This document shows, piece after piece, positions 55,675 through 64,000 of a DNA stretch of 64,000 nucleotides. Positions within the stretch are counted from its first letter, which is position 1. The number at the start of each line of letters is the position of its first letter. The position numbers and the translations under genes are program-made. Source of the stretch: Burkholderiales bacterium JOSHI_001 (GTDB lineage Bacteria; Pseudomonadota; Gammaproteobacteria; Burkholderiales; Burkholderiaceae_C); contig CM001438.1 in assembly GCA_000244995.1 (NCBI GenBank), positions 4,302,090-4,366,089 of the forward strand. The letters run 5' to 3'. A model generated the notes under the pieces. The model had not been told where the DNA came from. It was given only the letters and a program-made list of their open reading frames with translations, and ran no database searches.

Positions 55675-57428
55675 GGCAGGGCCGCTTCGCGCGTTGACAC
55701 GCGCTGCCAGTGCACGCCGGCCTGCGGCAGCACCCAGTCCAGGCCCACCTGCGCGGCCTGGGCGCACAGCCGCGCGGCGGGTGCGTCCTGGCCGGCGCCC
55801 GCGCGCAGCAGCCGGGCCCAGGCCCAGGCCAGCAGCGCATGGCCGCTGGCATGCAGGTAGTCATCGGCCACACGCAGGGCCCAGCCAGGGTCGGCCGCGC
55901 GGCCGGCCAGCAGGGCCTGTGTCGCGTCGCGCCAGGCTTGCAGTTGGTCGCGCAGGGCGCGGGCCGCGACGCCCTGCCCTGCCGACTCGCAACGCAGGGC
56001 TTCATCACCCAGTCGGTCCAGCAGCCTGAACAGCCGCGCACCGCCGTCGTCCAGCACCTTGCGCAGCAGCAGGTCCACCGCCTGGATCTCGTTGGTGCCC
56101 TCGTAGATCATCGCGATGCGGCTGTCGCGCACCGACTGCTCGATGCCGTATTCGTGCACAAAGCCATAGCCGCCGAAAACGCCCAAGGCCTCGTCGGCGC
56201 CGTGGTGGCCCAGGTGGGTGAAGAAAGCCTTCAACACCGGGGTCAGCAGGGCCACCTCGTCGCCGGCCTGCTGGCGTTCGGCCGCGTCGGGGTGCTGCTC
56301 GGCGGTGTCCAGCCGCAAGGCGGTGTGCAGGGCCAGCAGGCGCGCCCCTTCGGCCTTGGCGCGCAAGGTCCACAGGGTGCGGCGCATGGCGGGGTGCCAG
56401 GCGATGGGGTCGGCCGCCGCGGCCGCGGCGCCTTCCGGCCGTTGAGCGGCACGCATCTGCACCCGTTCGGCCGCATAGCGCCAGGCGTTCTGCGTGGCCG
56501 CTTCCAGGTGCGACAGGCCCTGCAAGGCCACGTGCAGGCGGGCGGCGTTCATCATCAGGAACATCGCGGCCAGGCCGCGGTTCGGCTCACCGATCAACCA
56601 GCCATGGGCCTGATCGAAGCGCATCTGGCAGGTGGCGCTGCCTTTGATGCCCATCTTCTTCTCGATGCCGTCGCAATGCACCGCATTGCGGCTGCCGTCG
56701 GGCAGGACCTTGGGCACCAGGGCCAGCGACAGGCCCTTGGTGCCGGTCGGTGCGTCGGGCAGGCGGCACAACACCAGGTGCACGATGTTGGGCGTGAGGT
56801 CGTGGTCGCCCCCGCTGATGAAGATCTTGTTGCCGCTGACCTGCACCGGCACGCCGTTGGCCGGTGCGGCGCCATGCAAGGGCTGCGCCTTGGTGCGCAC
56901 CAGGCCCAGGTCGCTGCCAGCCTGGGGCTCGGTCAGGCACATGGTGGCCAGCCACTCGCCGCTGGTCACCTGGGGCAGGTAGGTTTCCTTCAACAAAGGC
57001 GAGCCGTGGTGCAGCAGCACTTCATAGGCGCCGTGCAGCAGGCCGGGGTACATGGTCCAGGCGTGGTTGGCCGACACCAGCATTTCGTACAAGGCCGCAT
57101 TCAGCGCCTGCGACAGCCCCTGCCCGCCCGCTTCCGGCGCGCAGGCCAGCGCAGGCCAGCCGCCCTGCACGAACTGCGCATAGGCCTCGCGAAAGCCTGA
57201 GGGGGTGGTGACCTGGCCGTCTTTCAGCGTGCAGCCCTGCAGGTCACCTGGTGCGTTGGTGGGTGCCAGCACCTGGGCCGCGAAACGACCGGCCTGCGCC
57301 AGCACCTCCTGCGCCGTCTCGGTGTCCAGGTCGGACAGCGTGGGGCAAGCGGCCCAGGTGGCCGGTGCTTCCAGCACCTGGCGCAGCATGAAGTTCATCT
57401 GTGCCAGCGGCGGTTCGTAGGTCCACAT
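55662..57428 (-). CDS. acyl-CoA dehydrogenase, DmdC-like large type
   Basis: A 588-residue FAD enzyme of the long class with an extra C-terminal domain. It has MCLTEPQAGSDLGLVRTKA, KIFISGGDHDLTPNIVHLVLCR and the catalytic Glu in IYEGTNEIQAVDLLLRKVL. It probably oxidises a phenylpropanoyl- or other acyl-CoA made by the synthetase at the window edge (inference). It sits six bases after livF. Confidence 0.9.
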   Translation of the reverse strand: MWTYEPPLAQMNFMLRQVLEAPATWAACPTLSDLDTETAQEVLAQAGRFAAQVLAPTNAPGDLQGCTLKDGQVTTPSGFREAYAQFVQGGWPALACAPEAGGQGLSQALNAALYEMLVSANHAWTMYPGLLHGAYEVLLHHGSPLLKETYLPQVTSGEWLATMCLTEPQAGSDLGLVRTKAQPLHGAAPANGVPVQVSGNKIFISGGDHDLTPNIVHLVLCRLPDAPTGTKGLSLALVPKVLPDGSRNAVHCDGIEKKMGIKGSATCQMRFDQAHGWLIGEPNRGLAAMFLMMNAARLHVALQGLSHLEAATQNAWRYAAERVQMRAAQRPEGAAAAAADPIAWHPAMRRTLWTLRAKAEGARLLALHTALRLDTAEQHPDAAERQQAGDEVALLTPVLKAFFTHLGHHGADEALGVFGGYGFVHEYGIEQSVRDSRIAMIYEGTNEIQAVDLLLRKVLDDGGARLFRLLDRLGDEALRCESAGQGVAARALRDQLQAWRDATQALLAGRAADPGWALRVADDYLHASGHALLAWAWARLLRAGAGQDAPAARLCAQAAQVGLDWVLPQAGVHWQRVSTREAALPWLD

Positions 57429-57433
57429 GTCGT

Positions 57434-58162
57434 TCAGGCCTTCGCGGCGCCGAGGTAGGTTTCGATGACCCGCGGGTCGCCCGCCAATTCACGCGCCGGC
57501 CCCTGCAGTGCGATGGCGCCGGTTTCCAGCACATAGGCGTGGTCGGCCACTTCCAGCGCGGCGCGGGCGTTCTGCTCGATCAGGAGGATGCTGACGCCGC
57601 GTTCGCGCAGGCGGGCGATGATGCGGAAGATCTCGCGCACCACCAGCGGCGCCAGGCCCAGGCTGGGTTCGTCCAGCATCAGCAGCTTGGGCTGGCCCAT
57701 CAGCGCGCGGCCCACGGCCAGCATCTGGCGCTCTCCGCCCGACAAGGTGCCAGCCAATTGCGTGCGGCGCTCCTTCAGGCGCGGGAACAGCTCATACACC
57801 GTGTCCAGCTGGCCGCGCCAGTTGGGCAGGCCCAGCTTCATGGCGCGGTAGCCACCCAGCACCAGGTTGTCTTCCACCGCCATGGTGCCGAACAGCTCGC
57901 GCTTCTCGGGCACCAGGGCCATGCCGCGCATCACGCGTTCTTCCAGCGTGACGTGCTCCAGCTCACGGTCGGCGAAGCGCACGCTGCCACTGGACGCCAA
58001 TGCGCCCATCAGCGCGTTCAGCGTGGTGCTCTTGCCCGCGCCGTTGGGGCCGATGAGCGTGACCACCGCGCCTTCGGGCACGTGGAAGTCCAGGCCGGTC
58101 AGCACCTCGGCCTTGCCGTAGCCGGCGTGCAGGCCTTTCACTTCGAGCAGGGGGGCGGCCAT
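57434..58162 (-). CDS. livF: branched-chain/aromatic acid ABC transporter ATP-binding protein LivF
   Basis: A 242-residue ATPase: GPNGAGKST, VPEKRELFGTMAVEDNL, signature LSGGERQMLAVGRALM, Walker B LLMLDEPSLGLAP, LIEQNA. The start ATG 58162 follows the livMG stop with a one-base gap; the extra in-frame codons upstream are not conserved. It works with the fused LivMG, LivH and LivK. Confidence 0.93.
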   Translation of the reverse strand: MAAPLLEVKGLHAGYGKAEVLTGLDFHVPEGAVVTLIGPNGAGKSTTLNALMGALASSGSVRFADRELEHVTLEERVMRGMALVPEKRELFGTMAVEDNLVLGGYRAMKLGLPNWRGQLDTVYELFPRLKERRTQLAGTLSGGERQMLAVGRALMGQPKLLMLDEPSLGLAPLVVREIFRIIARLRERGVSILLIEQNARAALEVADHAYVLETGAIALQGPARELAGDPRVIETYLGAAKA

Positions 58163-58163
58163 C

Positions 58164-59939
58164 TCAATGCTCCGTGCCGAGGTAAGCCGCACGAACCGCC
58201 GGGCTGGCTTGCACCTCGGCGGGCGTGCCTTCGATCAGCTTGGTGCCGAACTCCATCACCACGATGCGGTCGGTCAGGCCCATCACGAAGTCCATGTCGT
58301 GCTCCACCAGCAGGATGGACATGCCTTCGGCCTTCAACTGCCGCAGCACATCGCCCAGGGCCTGCTTTTCCTTGTGGCGCAGGCCTGCGGCGGGTTCGTC
58401 CAGCAGCAGCAGCGCGGGGTCGGTGCACAGGGCGCGGGCAATCTCCATCAGGCGCTGCGGTCCCAGGGCCAGGTTGCCGGCCAGCTCGTGCATCTGCTCG
58501 GCCATGCCGATGCGCTTCAACTGCTTCTCGGCTTCGGCGAACAGCTGGCGCTCCTCCGCCCGGTCCAGGCGCAGCATGGCGGCCAGGCTGTTGCTCCTGC
58601 TGCGCAGGTGGCCGCCCAGCGCCACGTTCTCCAGCACGGTCATTTCCGGAATCATCTTCACGTGCTGGAAGGTGCGGCTCATGCCGCGCCGGGCGATCTC
58701 GCGCGAGGGCAGCCCAGCAATGGGCTGGCCGCGGAAGTTCACCTGGCCACTGGAGCGTTCCAGCACCCCGCTGACCAGGTTGAAGGTGGTGGACTTGCCG
58801 GCACCATTCGGTCCGATCAGGCCCATGATCTGGCCGGCCAGGATGTTGAAGCTGACGTTGTTCACCGCCACCAGGCCGCCGAATTCCTTGCGCACCTGGT
58901 CCACCTGCAGCAGCAGTTCGCCCGGCGTGGGCTTGGGGGTGTGCGGCAGTTCGGGTGCGCCGTCCCAGTCGCGCACGCGCTGGCGGCGGGGCAGCCAACG
59001 GCCGACGAAGGACCACAGGCCATCGGGCGCGCGCTGCAGCACCAGCACCAGCACCAGGCCAAAGACGATGATTTCGAAGTTGCCGCTGGTGCCCAGCAGC
59101 TTGGGCAGCAGCACCTGCAACTCGTCCTCGGTGATCTTCACCACCGCGGCGCCCAGGAAGGCGCCCCAGACATGGCCCACGCCGCCCAGCACCGCCACGA
59201 ACAGGTATTCAATGCCCTTGTTGATGCCGAAGGGCGAAGGTTGCACCGAGCGCTGGAAATGCGCGAACAGCCATCCGGAGATGGCGGCCAGCACCGCGGC
59301 CATGACGAACAGGCTGAGCTTGTAGCCGTAGGTGGACACGCCCATGGCTTCGGCCATGGTGGTGCCGTTCTTCAGCGAACGGATGGCGCGCCCAGGGCGC
59401 GAATCCAGCAGGCGGGTCACGGCCAGGCCGGCGGCCAGGGCCACGGCCCAGATCAGCACATAGATGCCGCGGCCGGTGCCCAGGTCCAGGCCGAACAGCT
59501 TCAGGCTGGGCACGCCCAGGATGCCGTCGTATTTGCCCAGCCAGTCCATGTTGGCCATGGTGTAGTTCAGCGCCAGGCCCCAGGCGATGGTGGCCAAGGG
59601 CAGGTAGTGCCCGCTCATGCGCAGCGTGATCGCGCCCAGCACCAGGGCCACCATCACCGCCAGGCCCACGCCCAGCAGCAAGGTGAGCCAGGGCGACACA
59701 CCATGGGTCACCGACAGGTAGGCCGCCGTGTAGGCGCCCACGCCCACGAAAGCCGCCTGACCGAAGGAGGTGAGACCGGCCACGCCGGTCAGCAGCACCA
59801 GGCCCAGCGCCACGATGGCATACAGGCCGATGTGGTTGAGCTGCTGGATCCAGAAGTCCGGCAGCGGCGCCAGCGGCAGCACCACCAGCATCAGCGCGGC
59901 GAACAGAGGCAGCGCGAAACGTTGCATCAATGCCCCCAC
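58164..59939 (-). CDS. fused LivM permease-LivG ATPase of a branched-chain/aromatic acid ABC transporter
   Basis: A 591-residue fusion. Residues about 1-315 are a LivM-type permease with eight to ten hydrophobic segments (GVAGLTSFGQAAFVGVGAYT; the EAA-like GRAIRSLKNGTTMAEAMGVS). Residues about 340-591 are a LivG ATPase with GPNGAGKST and ALLLLDEPAAGL. The signature region reads NLALGPQRLMEIARAL, without the LSGGQ core, as in many LivG proteins. An Arg/Pro-rich linker joins the halves. The fusion forces a 1:1 ratio of permease and ATPase. Confidence 0.93.
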   Translation of the reverse strand: MGALMQRFALPLFAALMLVVLPLAPLPDFWIQQLNHIGLYAIVALGLVLLTGVAGLTSFGQAAFVGVGAYTAAYLSVTHGVSPWLTLLLGVGLAVMVALVLGAITLRMSGHYLPLATIAWGLALNYTMANMDWLGKYDGILGVPSLKLFGLDLGTGRGIYVLIWAVALAAGLAVTRLLDSRPGRAIRSLKNGTTMAEAMGVSTYGYKLSLFVMAAVLAAISGWLFAHFQRSVQPSPFGINKGIEYLFVAVLGGVGHVWGAFLGAAVVKITEDELQVLLPKLLGTSGNFEIIVFGLVLVLVLQRAPDGLWSFVGRWLPRRQRVRDWDGAPELPHTPKPTPGELLLQVDQVRKEFGGLVAVNNVSFNILAGQIMGLIGPNGAGKSTTFNLVSGVLERSSGQVNFRGQPIAGLPSREIARRGMSRTFQHVKMIPEMTVLENVALGGHLRSRSNSLAAMLRLDRAEERQLFAEAEKQLKRIGMAEQMHELAGNLALGPQRLMEIARALCTDPALLLLDEPAAGLRHKEKQALGDVLRQLKAEGMSILLVEHDMDFVMGLTDRIVVMEFGTKLIEGTPAEVQASPAVRAAYLGTEH

Positions 59940-59940
59940 C

Positions 59941-60978
59941 TCAATGTTCCTCGTGGTGCGGGTCGGCCCAGCTGCGCCACAGCAGCACCGGCAGGATGAA
60001 GGAAAAGACGATCACTTCCTTGAAGGCGCTGGCCCAGAAGGCGGAGAAGCTTTCCAGCACGCCCACCACCAACGCGCCCAGCAGGGCCTGCGGGTAGCTG
60101 GCCAGGCCCGCGAACACCGCGGCCACGAAACCCTTCAGCCCGATGAGAAAGCCCGAGTCGTAGAACACCGTGGTGGTGGGGCCGATCAGCAAGCCCGACA
60201 GCCCACCGACGAAGGCCGCCATCGTGAACGACAGGCGCCCGGCCGACGAGGTGGAAATGCCCATCAGGCGCGCGCCCAGCCGGTTCACGGCGGTGGCGCG
60301 CAGGGCCTTGCCGGCCAGCGTGCGTTCGAAGTACAGCCACAGCAGCACGATCAGCGCCACCGACGCCAGCAGCACGATGATGGCCTGGCCGCTGAGGTTC
60401 ACCGGGCCCAGCGTGAAGCGCACGTCCCAGAACGGCGGGTTGCGAAAGCCCTCGGCGCCGAAGAACAGCAGGCCCAGGCCGGTGAGCGCGAAGTGCACCC
60501 CCACCGACACGATCAGCAGCACCAGCACCGGCGCGTCGGCCAGCGATTCATAGGCCAGGCGGTACACCAGCGGCCCGAAGGCGGTGACCAGGCCGGCGGT
60601 CAGCAGGGCCTGCGCCAGCAGCGGCAGGTTCATGGGGGCCACGACGATGGCCAGCAGCGAGATGGCCACCGGAAAGGCCACGGTGGCCAGCGCGCGCCTG
60701 GCCACGCGCGCCGGGCCCATGCGCTGGCGGTAGCCGTCCACCACCTCCAGCACCAGGGCCGCGGCCGACATGATGAGCAGCAACCACACCGTGCCCGGCA
60801 CCTTGCCGGTCTGCAGGATGGCGAGCGTGAGCGCGCCATAGGCCACGTACTCGCCCTGCGGGATGAAGATCACCCGCGTGACGGCGAACACCAGCACCGT
60901 GGCCAGCGCCAGCAGCGCGTACACCGCGCCGTTGGTGATGCCGTCCAGGGCCAGGATGCTGGCGATGGAGAAGTCCAT
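59941..60978 (-). CDS. livH: branched-chain/aromatic acid ABC transporter permease LivH
   Basis: A 345-residue inner-membrane permease, longer than classical LivH (about 300). Motifs include [39 protein letters not shown], and the EAA-type [24 protein letters not shown]. The extra length falls near residues 65-130, as additional hydrophobic sequence. It overlaps nothing but is only one base from livMG. Confidence 0.92.
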   Translation of the reverse strand: MDFSIASILALDGITNGAVYALLALATVLVFAVTRVIFIPQGEYVAYGALTLAILQTGKVPGTVWLLLIMSAAALVLEVVDGYRQRMGPARVARRALATVAFPVAISLLAIVVAPMNLPLLAQALLTAGLVTAFGPLVYRLAYESLADAPVLVLLIVSVGVHFALTGLGLLFFGAEGFRNPPFWDVRFTLGPVNLSGQAIIVLLASVALIVLLWLYFERTLAGKALRATAVNRLGARLMGISTSSAGRLSFTMAAFVGGLSGLLIGPTTTVFYDSGFLIGLKGFVAAVFAGLASYPQALLGALVVGVLESFSAFWASAFKEVIVFSFILPVLLWRSWADPHHEEH

Positions 60979-61014
60979 GGCTTGACTATGCGATGGTGTT
61001 AGCGGGCAGCCCGC

Positions 61015-61083
61015 CGGCGCCGGGCCGCCCCAAGGCGGCGGGCCGACCCCCTTGGGGGGTGCGAGCGCAGCGAGCGGGGGCTG
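61015..61083 (+). repeat. REP-like GC-rich repeat, copy D, between livK and livH
   Basis: Blocks GGGCCGCCCCAAGGCGG, CCCCCTTGGGGGG and GCGAGCGCAGCGAGCGGGGG match the other copies. It fills the intercistronic gap directly after the binding-protein stop codon. A stable hairpin here could trim the transcript and raise binding-protein levels relative to the permeases. Confidence 0.65.
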
Positions 61084-62217
61084 TCACTCGACCTTCCAAT
61101 CGCCGTTCACCACCTTCAGGATCACGCCCGTTTCCGTCGTGAAGCCCCAGTGGTTGTCCTTGGTGTAGGTCAGCACGCCGTGGGACACCACGGTGCGGCC
61201 CATCTGTTCCACCGCATCGCGCAGTGCCGCACGGAATTCCTTGGTACCGGGCTTGGCCTTCTTCAGCGCCACCGGAATGGCCTTTTCCAGCACCACGATG
61301 GTGTCGTAGGCGTGGCCCGCGAACTGGTTGCGGTTGCCGGCGCCATAGGCCTTTTCGTACTTGGTCACGAAGTCGGTGGCCAGGGCCTTGCTGGGGTGGT
61401 TGGCAGGCAGCTGTTCAGCAATCACCGCCGGGCCGCTGACCACGTAGGCGCCTTCCACGTCCTTGCCGCCCACGCGCATCAGGTCGCGGGTGGCGGCGGC
61501 ATGGGTCTGGTAGATCTTGCCCTTGTAGCCGCGCTCGATGACGGCCTTGTGGGGCATGGCCGCTCCGGACCCTGAAGCCACGATCAGGATGGCGTCCGGG
61601 TTGGCGGCGGTGACCTTCAAGGCCTGACCGGTGACCGACGTGTCGGTGCGCGCAAAGCGCTCGCTCACCACCACCTTGGGGCCACCGAGTTGCGCGCTCT
61701 GGGCGCTGAAGTCGGTGAGCCAGCTTTCGCCATAGGCGTCGGTGTAGCCGATGAAGCCGACGGTCTTCACGCCCTGCTTCTTCATGTGCTCGACGATGGC
61801 GTGGGCCATCACCGCCGTGCCCTGCGGCAGGCGGAAGGCCCAGTTGTCCTTGCCGGCGGGCAGCGCCGCGGGCGAGAACATGAACTGCGGCGTCTCGGCA
61901 TCGGCCACCACGCTGGCCATGGCCACCGCCACCGGCGTGGCGGCCGAGCCCATGACGATGTCCACCTTGTCCTCGGTGACAAAACGCTTGGCGTTGGACA
62001 CGCCCTTGGTCGGGTCGGTGGCGTCGTCCAGCACGGTCACCACCAGTTTTTCACCGGCAATGCTCTGCGGCCAGAGCTTGATGTAGTTGTTCATCGGGAT
62101 GCCCAGGCCGGAGGCCGGGCCGGTGAGCGGCAGGCTCACGCCGATCTTGATGTCGGCCAGTGCAGTGCCGGCGGCCAGCAGCGCGGCGGTGGCCAGCAGG
62201 GTGGGGATGAACTTCAT
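61084..62217 (-). CDS. periplasmic binding protein of the Liv-type ABC transporter
   Basis: A 377-residue type I periplasmic binding protein with a Sec signal (LLAAGTALA|DIK). It opens IGVSLPLTGPASGLGIPMNN and contains SAATPVAVAMASVVADAETPQF and FAGHAYDTIVVLEKAI. ATG 62217 is chosen because GGAG is eight bases upstream; ATG 62223 is only two bases away. Placement beside feruloyl-CoA synthase suggests an aromatic acid ligand instead of leucine (inference). Confidence 0.9.
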   Translation of the reverse strand: MKFIPTLLATAALLAAGTALADIKIGVSLPLTGPASGLGIPMNNYIKLWPQSIAGEKLVVTVLDDATDPTKGVSNAKRFVTEDKVDIVMGSAATPVAVAMASVVADAETPQFMFSPAALPAGKDNWAFRLPQGTAVMAHAIVEHMKKQGVKTVGFIGYTDAYGESWLTDFSAQSAQLGGPKVVVSERFARTDTSVTGQALKVTAANPDAILIVASGSGAAMPHKAVIERGYKGKIYQTHAAATRDLMRVGGKDVEGAYVVSGPAVIAEQLPANHPSKALATDFVTKYEKAYGAGNRNQFAGHAYDTIVVLEKAIPVALKKAKPGTKEFRAALRDAVEQMGRTVVSHGVLTYTKDNHWGFTTETGVILKVVNGDWKVE

Positions 62218-62268
62218 CGTCATGTCTCCTTGAAAGGGTGTGGTGGTGGAGAAAGAGGGAACGAGGGT

Positions 62269-63033
62269 TCAGCGCGGCGCCATGCGCAGGGCGCCGTCGA
62301 GGCGGATGGTCTCGCCGTTCAGGTGCACGTTGTTCACGATGTGGGCGCACAGCGCGGCGAATTCCTGAGGCTGTCCCAGGCGCTTGGGGAAGGGGATGGA
62401 CGCGGCCAGCGACTTCTGCACCTCTTCGGGCAGCGCCGCCATCAGCGGGGTGTGGAACAGGCCGGGGGCGATGGTCATCACGCGCACGCCCCACTGCGCC
62501 AGGTCGCGCGCCAGCGGCAAGGTCAGGCCGACGATGCCGCCCTTGCTGGCCGAGTAGGCCTCCTGGCCGACCTGGCCGTCGAAGGCCGCCACCGACGCGG
62601 TGCAGACCATCACGCCGCGCTCGCCGTCTTCCAGCGCGTCCAACTTCGCGATGCGTGCCGCAGACAGGCGCACCATGTTGTAGGTGCCGATCAGGTTCAC
62701 CTGGATCACGCGCTGGAAGTCTTCCAAGGGCGCGGGCGAGCCGTCCTTGCCGATCACGCGCTTGGCGGTGCCGATGCCGGCAATGTTCATCACGATGCGG
62801 GCGCCGCCGTGGGCCGCGTGTGCCGCGTCCAGCGCGGCGTTCACGGAAGCCGTGTCGGTGATGTCGCAGCGCAATCCCAGGCCACCGATGTCGGCCGCGA
62901 CGCGCTGGGCGCCGGCTTCGTTCACGTCCAGCACCGCGACCTTGGCGCCCTGGCGCGCCAGTTCACGCGCCACCGCTTCGCCCAGGCCCGATCCACCGCC
63001 GGTGACCAGTGCCGCTTGTCCTTGGATCTGCAT
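62269..63033 (-). CDS. SDR dehydrogenase, 3-hydroxyacyl-CoA dehydrogenase type II-like
   Basis: A 254-residue SDR with TGGGSGLGEAVAREL, the NNAG-equivalent MNIAGIG, and YSASKGGIVGLTLPLARDLA. It resembles HSD10-type 3-hydroxyacyl-CoA dehydrogenases (FDGQVGQEAYSASKGG, HTPLMAALPEEV). Between fcs and the transporter genes it would perform the hydroxyacyl-CoA oxidation step in side-chain beta-oxidation of phenylpropanoids (inference). Confidence 0.88.
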   Translation of the reverse strand: MQIQGQAALVTGGGSGLGEAVARELARQGAKVAVLDVNEAGAQRVAADIGGLGLRCDITDTASVNAALDAAHAAHGGARIVMNIAGIGTAKRVIGKDGSPAPLEDFQRVIQVNLIGTYNMVRLSAARIAKLDALEDGERGVMVCTASVAAFDGQVGQEAYSASKGGIVGLTLPLARDLAQWGVRVMTIAPGLFHTPLMAALPEEVQKSLAASIPFPKRLGQPQEFAALCAHIVNNVHLNGETIRLDGALRMAPR

Positions 63034-63054
63034 GCTGTAGGGGCTCCTGAAAAC

Positions 63055-64000
63055 TCAGTCCTTGCGGGGCAGGATGACGAAGGGGTCGGACGCGGCACCC
63101 TCGTACAGCGCCTGCACCAGTGATTCGCGGTGCTGCAGCACGGCGCGCTGGTTGATCGAGCCCTTGTCGGTGACCTCGCCCTTGTCGATGGACGGCGGCT
63201 CGGCCAGCACGTGCAGGCGCGACACGCGGTTGGCGCTGCCGGTCCCGCTTTGCCACAGCACATCGGCCAGGGCCTGGAAGAAGCCGCGCACCGCCGGGTG
63301 GTGCAGCACGGCCACCGTGCCCGCGTTGTCGCTCAGGCCCGCCAGGCGGCGGCATTCGTCCATGCGCGGGAAGATCAACGCGCCGACCTCGTCCTGGTTC
63401 AGGCCGGTGATGACCGAATCCATCACGCAGGGCGCGCCGGCTTGGGCGATGCGCGCGCGCAGCGGGCCCACGCTGACGAAGGTGCCGGTGGACAGCTTGA
63501 AGTCTTCGGCCGTGCGGCCGTCGAACATCAGGCCGCGCTGCGGGTGCGCTGGGTCGATGAATTTCGCCGCGTCGCCGGTGCGGTAGAAGCCTTCTTCATC
63601 GAAGGCCGCGGCGGTCTGCTCCGGCGCGCGCCAATAGCCTGGCATCACGTTCGGGCCCTTGAACCGGATCTCGGTTTTGCCGCCGGTGGATTCGTCCTTC
63701 ACCAGCTTGATTTCCACGCCCGGCACCGGCAGGCCGATGTGGCCGGAGCGCACATCGGTGCCCACCGCAAAGGTGCAGGACGGCGCGGTTTCGGTCATGC
63801 CCAGGCCGGTGATGATGCGCACGCGCTCGCCGATGGTGGCTTCGCCGTGGGCATCCAGTTCGTCCCACACCGCCTGCGACAGGCCGGCGCCGGCGAACAT
63901 GAAGGCCTGGCAGCGGGCGAACAGTGTCTGGCGCAGTTGTGCGTCGTCGCGCATGGCCCGCGCGATCTCTTCAAAGCCCTTGGGCACGTTGAAGTACACC
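63055..64000 (-). CDS. feruloyl-CoA synthase, C-terminal part (runs off the window)
   Basis: At least 315 codons of an adenylate-forming CoA ligase remain open at the window edge, so the N-terminal half is outside. Visible parts are GLGMTETAPSCTFAVGTD (A5 region), KTEIRFKGPNVMPGYWRAPEQT, YRTGDAAKF and FDGRTAEDFKLSTGTFVSVG, which is characteristic of feruloyl-CoA synthases. It would activate ferulate, coumarate or related hydroxycinnamates. It is the most upstream visible gene of the unit. Confidence 0.85.
   Translation of the reverse strand, partial: VYFNVPKGFEEIARAMRDDAQLRQTLFARCQAFMFAGAGLSQAVWDELDAHGEATIGERVRIITGLGMTETAPSCTFAVGTDVRSGHIGLPVPGVEIKLVKDESTGGKTEIRFKGPNVMPGYWRAPEQTAAAFDEEGFYRTGDAAKFIDPAHPQRGLMFDGRTAEDFKLSTGTFVSVGPLRARIAQAGAPCVMDSVITGLNQDEVGALIFPRMDECRRLAGLSDNAGTVAVLHHPAVRGFFQALADVLWQSGTGSANRVSRLHVLAEPPSIDKGEVTDKGSINQRAVLQHRESLVQALYEGAASDPFVILPRKD

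Overview
The window is high-GC DNA (strong G/C preference at third codon positions, many GTG and TTG starts) from a betaproteobacterium, most likely of order Burkholderiales in the Rubrivivax/Leptothrix/Ideonella neighbourhood. The taxonomic placement is inference from gene content (LivM-LivG fusion, a paa operon with PaaR, gcdH beside a CoA-transferase, denD-type operons) and was not searched. I see no IS element, prophage, plasmid origin or CRISPR array. No gap between genes exceeds about 250 bases.

Region 1 (1-12.2 kb) is largely housekeeping: ileS and lspA, separated here by a hybrid sensor kinase and a FeeM-like acyltransferase, then the N-degron pair aat-bpt, a PQQ-type sugar dehydrogenase, and two DEAD-box RNA helicase genes overlapping by 4 bases. 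Region 2 (12.2-21.8 kb) holds a glutaryl-CoA unit (CoA-transferase, gcdH, divergent LysR regulator), a haem-binding lipoprotein, the divergent argP/LysE-type exporter pair, and malQ-pgm.

Region 3 (21.9-48.7 kb) is a 27-kb sugar-acid catabolic island. A minus-strand operon encodes an ABC sugar importer, gluconokinase, a 5-ketogluconate reductase-like SDR, a cupin, an FCD-type GntR regulator, DenD and another SDR. A 2-hydroxyacid dehydrogenase is transcribed divergently from a plus-strand operon encoding an IlvD/Edd dehydratase, an SDR, a beta-hydroxyacid dehydrogenase, ManD, a fructuronate reductase-like enzyme and KdgK. A second GntR gene then leads idonate dehydrogenase, a TRAP transporter, an enolase-superfamily dehydratase, an SDR, a FAH-family hydrolase, an SGNH-like lipoprotein and a UxaA/GarD dehydratase. 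Two promoters carry the same FadR-subfamily operator, TTGTCATACCA, abutting a -10-like hexamer. A third, symmetrical site precedes the second GntR gene. Most routes would converge on 2-keto-3-deoxygluconate, 6-phosphogluconate or pyruvate-yielding retro-aldol cleavage. No KDPG aldolase or uronate isomerase is visible here.

Region 4 (48.7-64 kb) starts with a tRNA-Asp gene and its terminator, followed on the same strand by the phenylacetate operon paaI-K-A-B-C-D-E-R with a palindromic PaaR-type operator. Beyond it lies an apparent hydroxycinnamate/aromatic-acid uptake and CoA-activation operon: feruloyl-CoA synthase (cut by the window edge), SDR, livK, livH, fused livMG, livF, acyl-CoA dehydrogenase and a MarR regulator. 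A family of GC-rich, REP-like intercistronic repeats links regions 2-4. One copy forms the N-terminal codons of the CoA-transferase.
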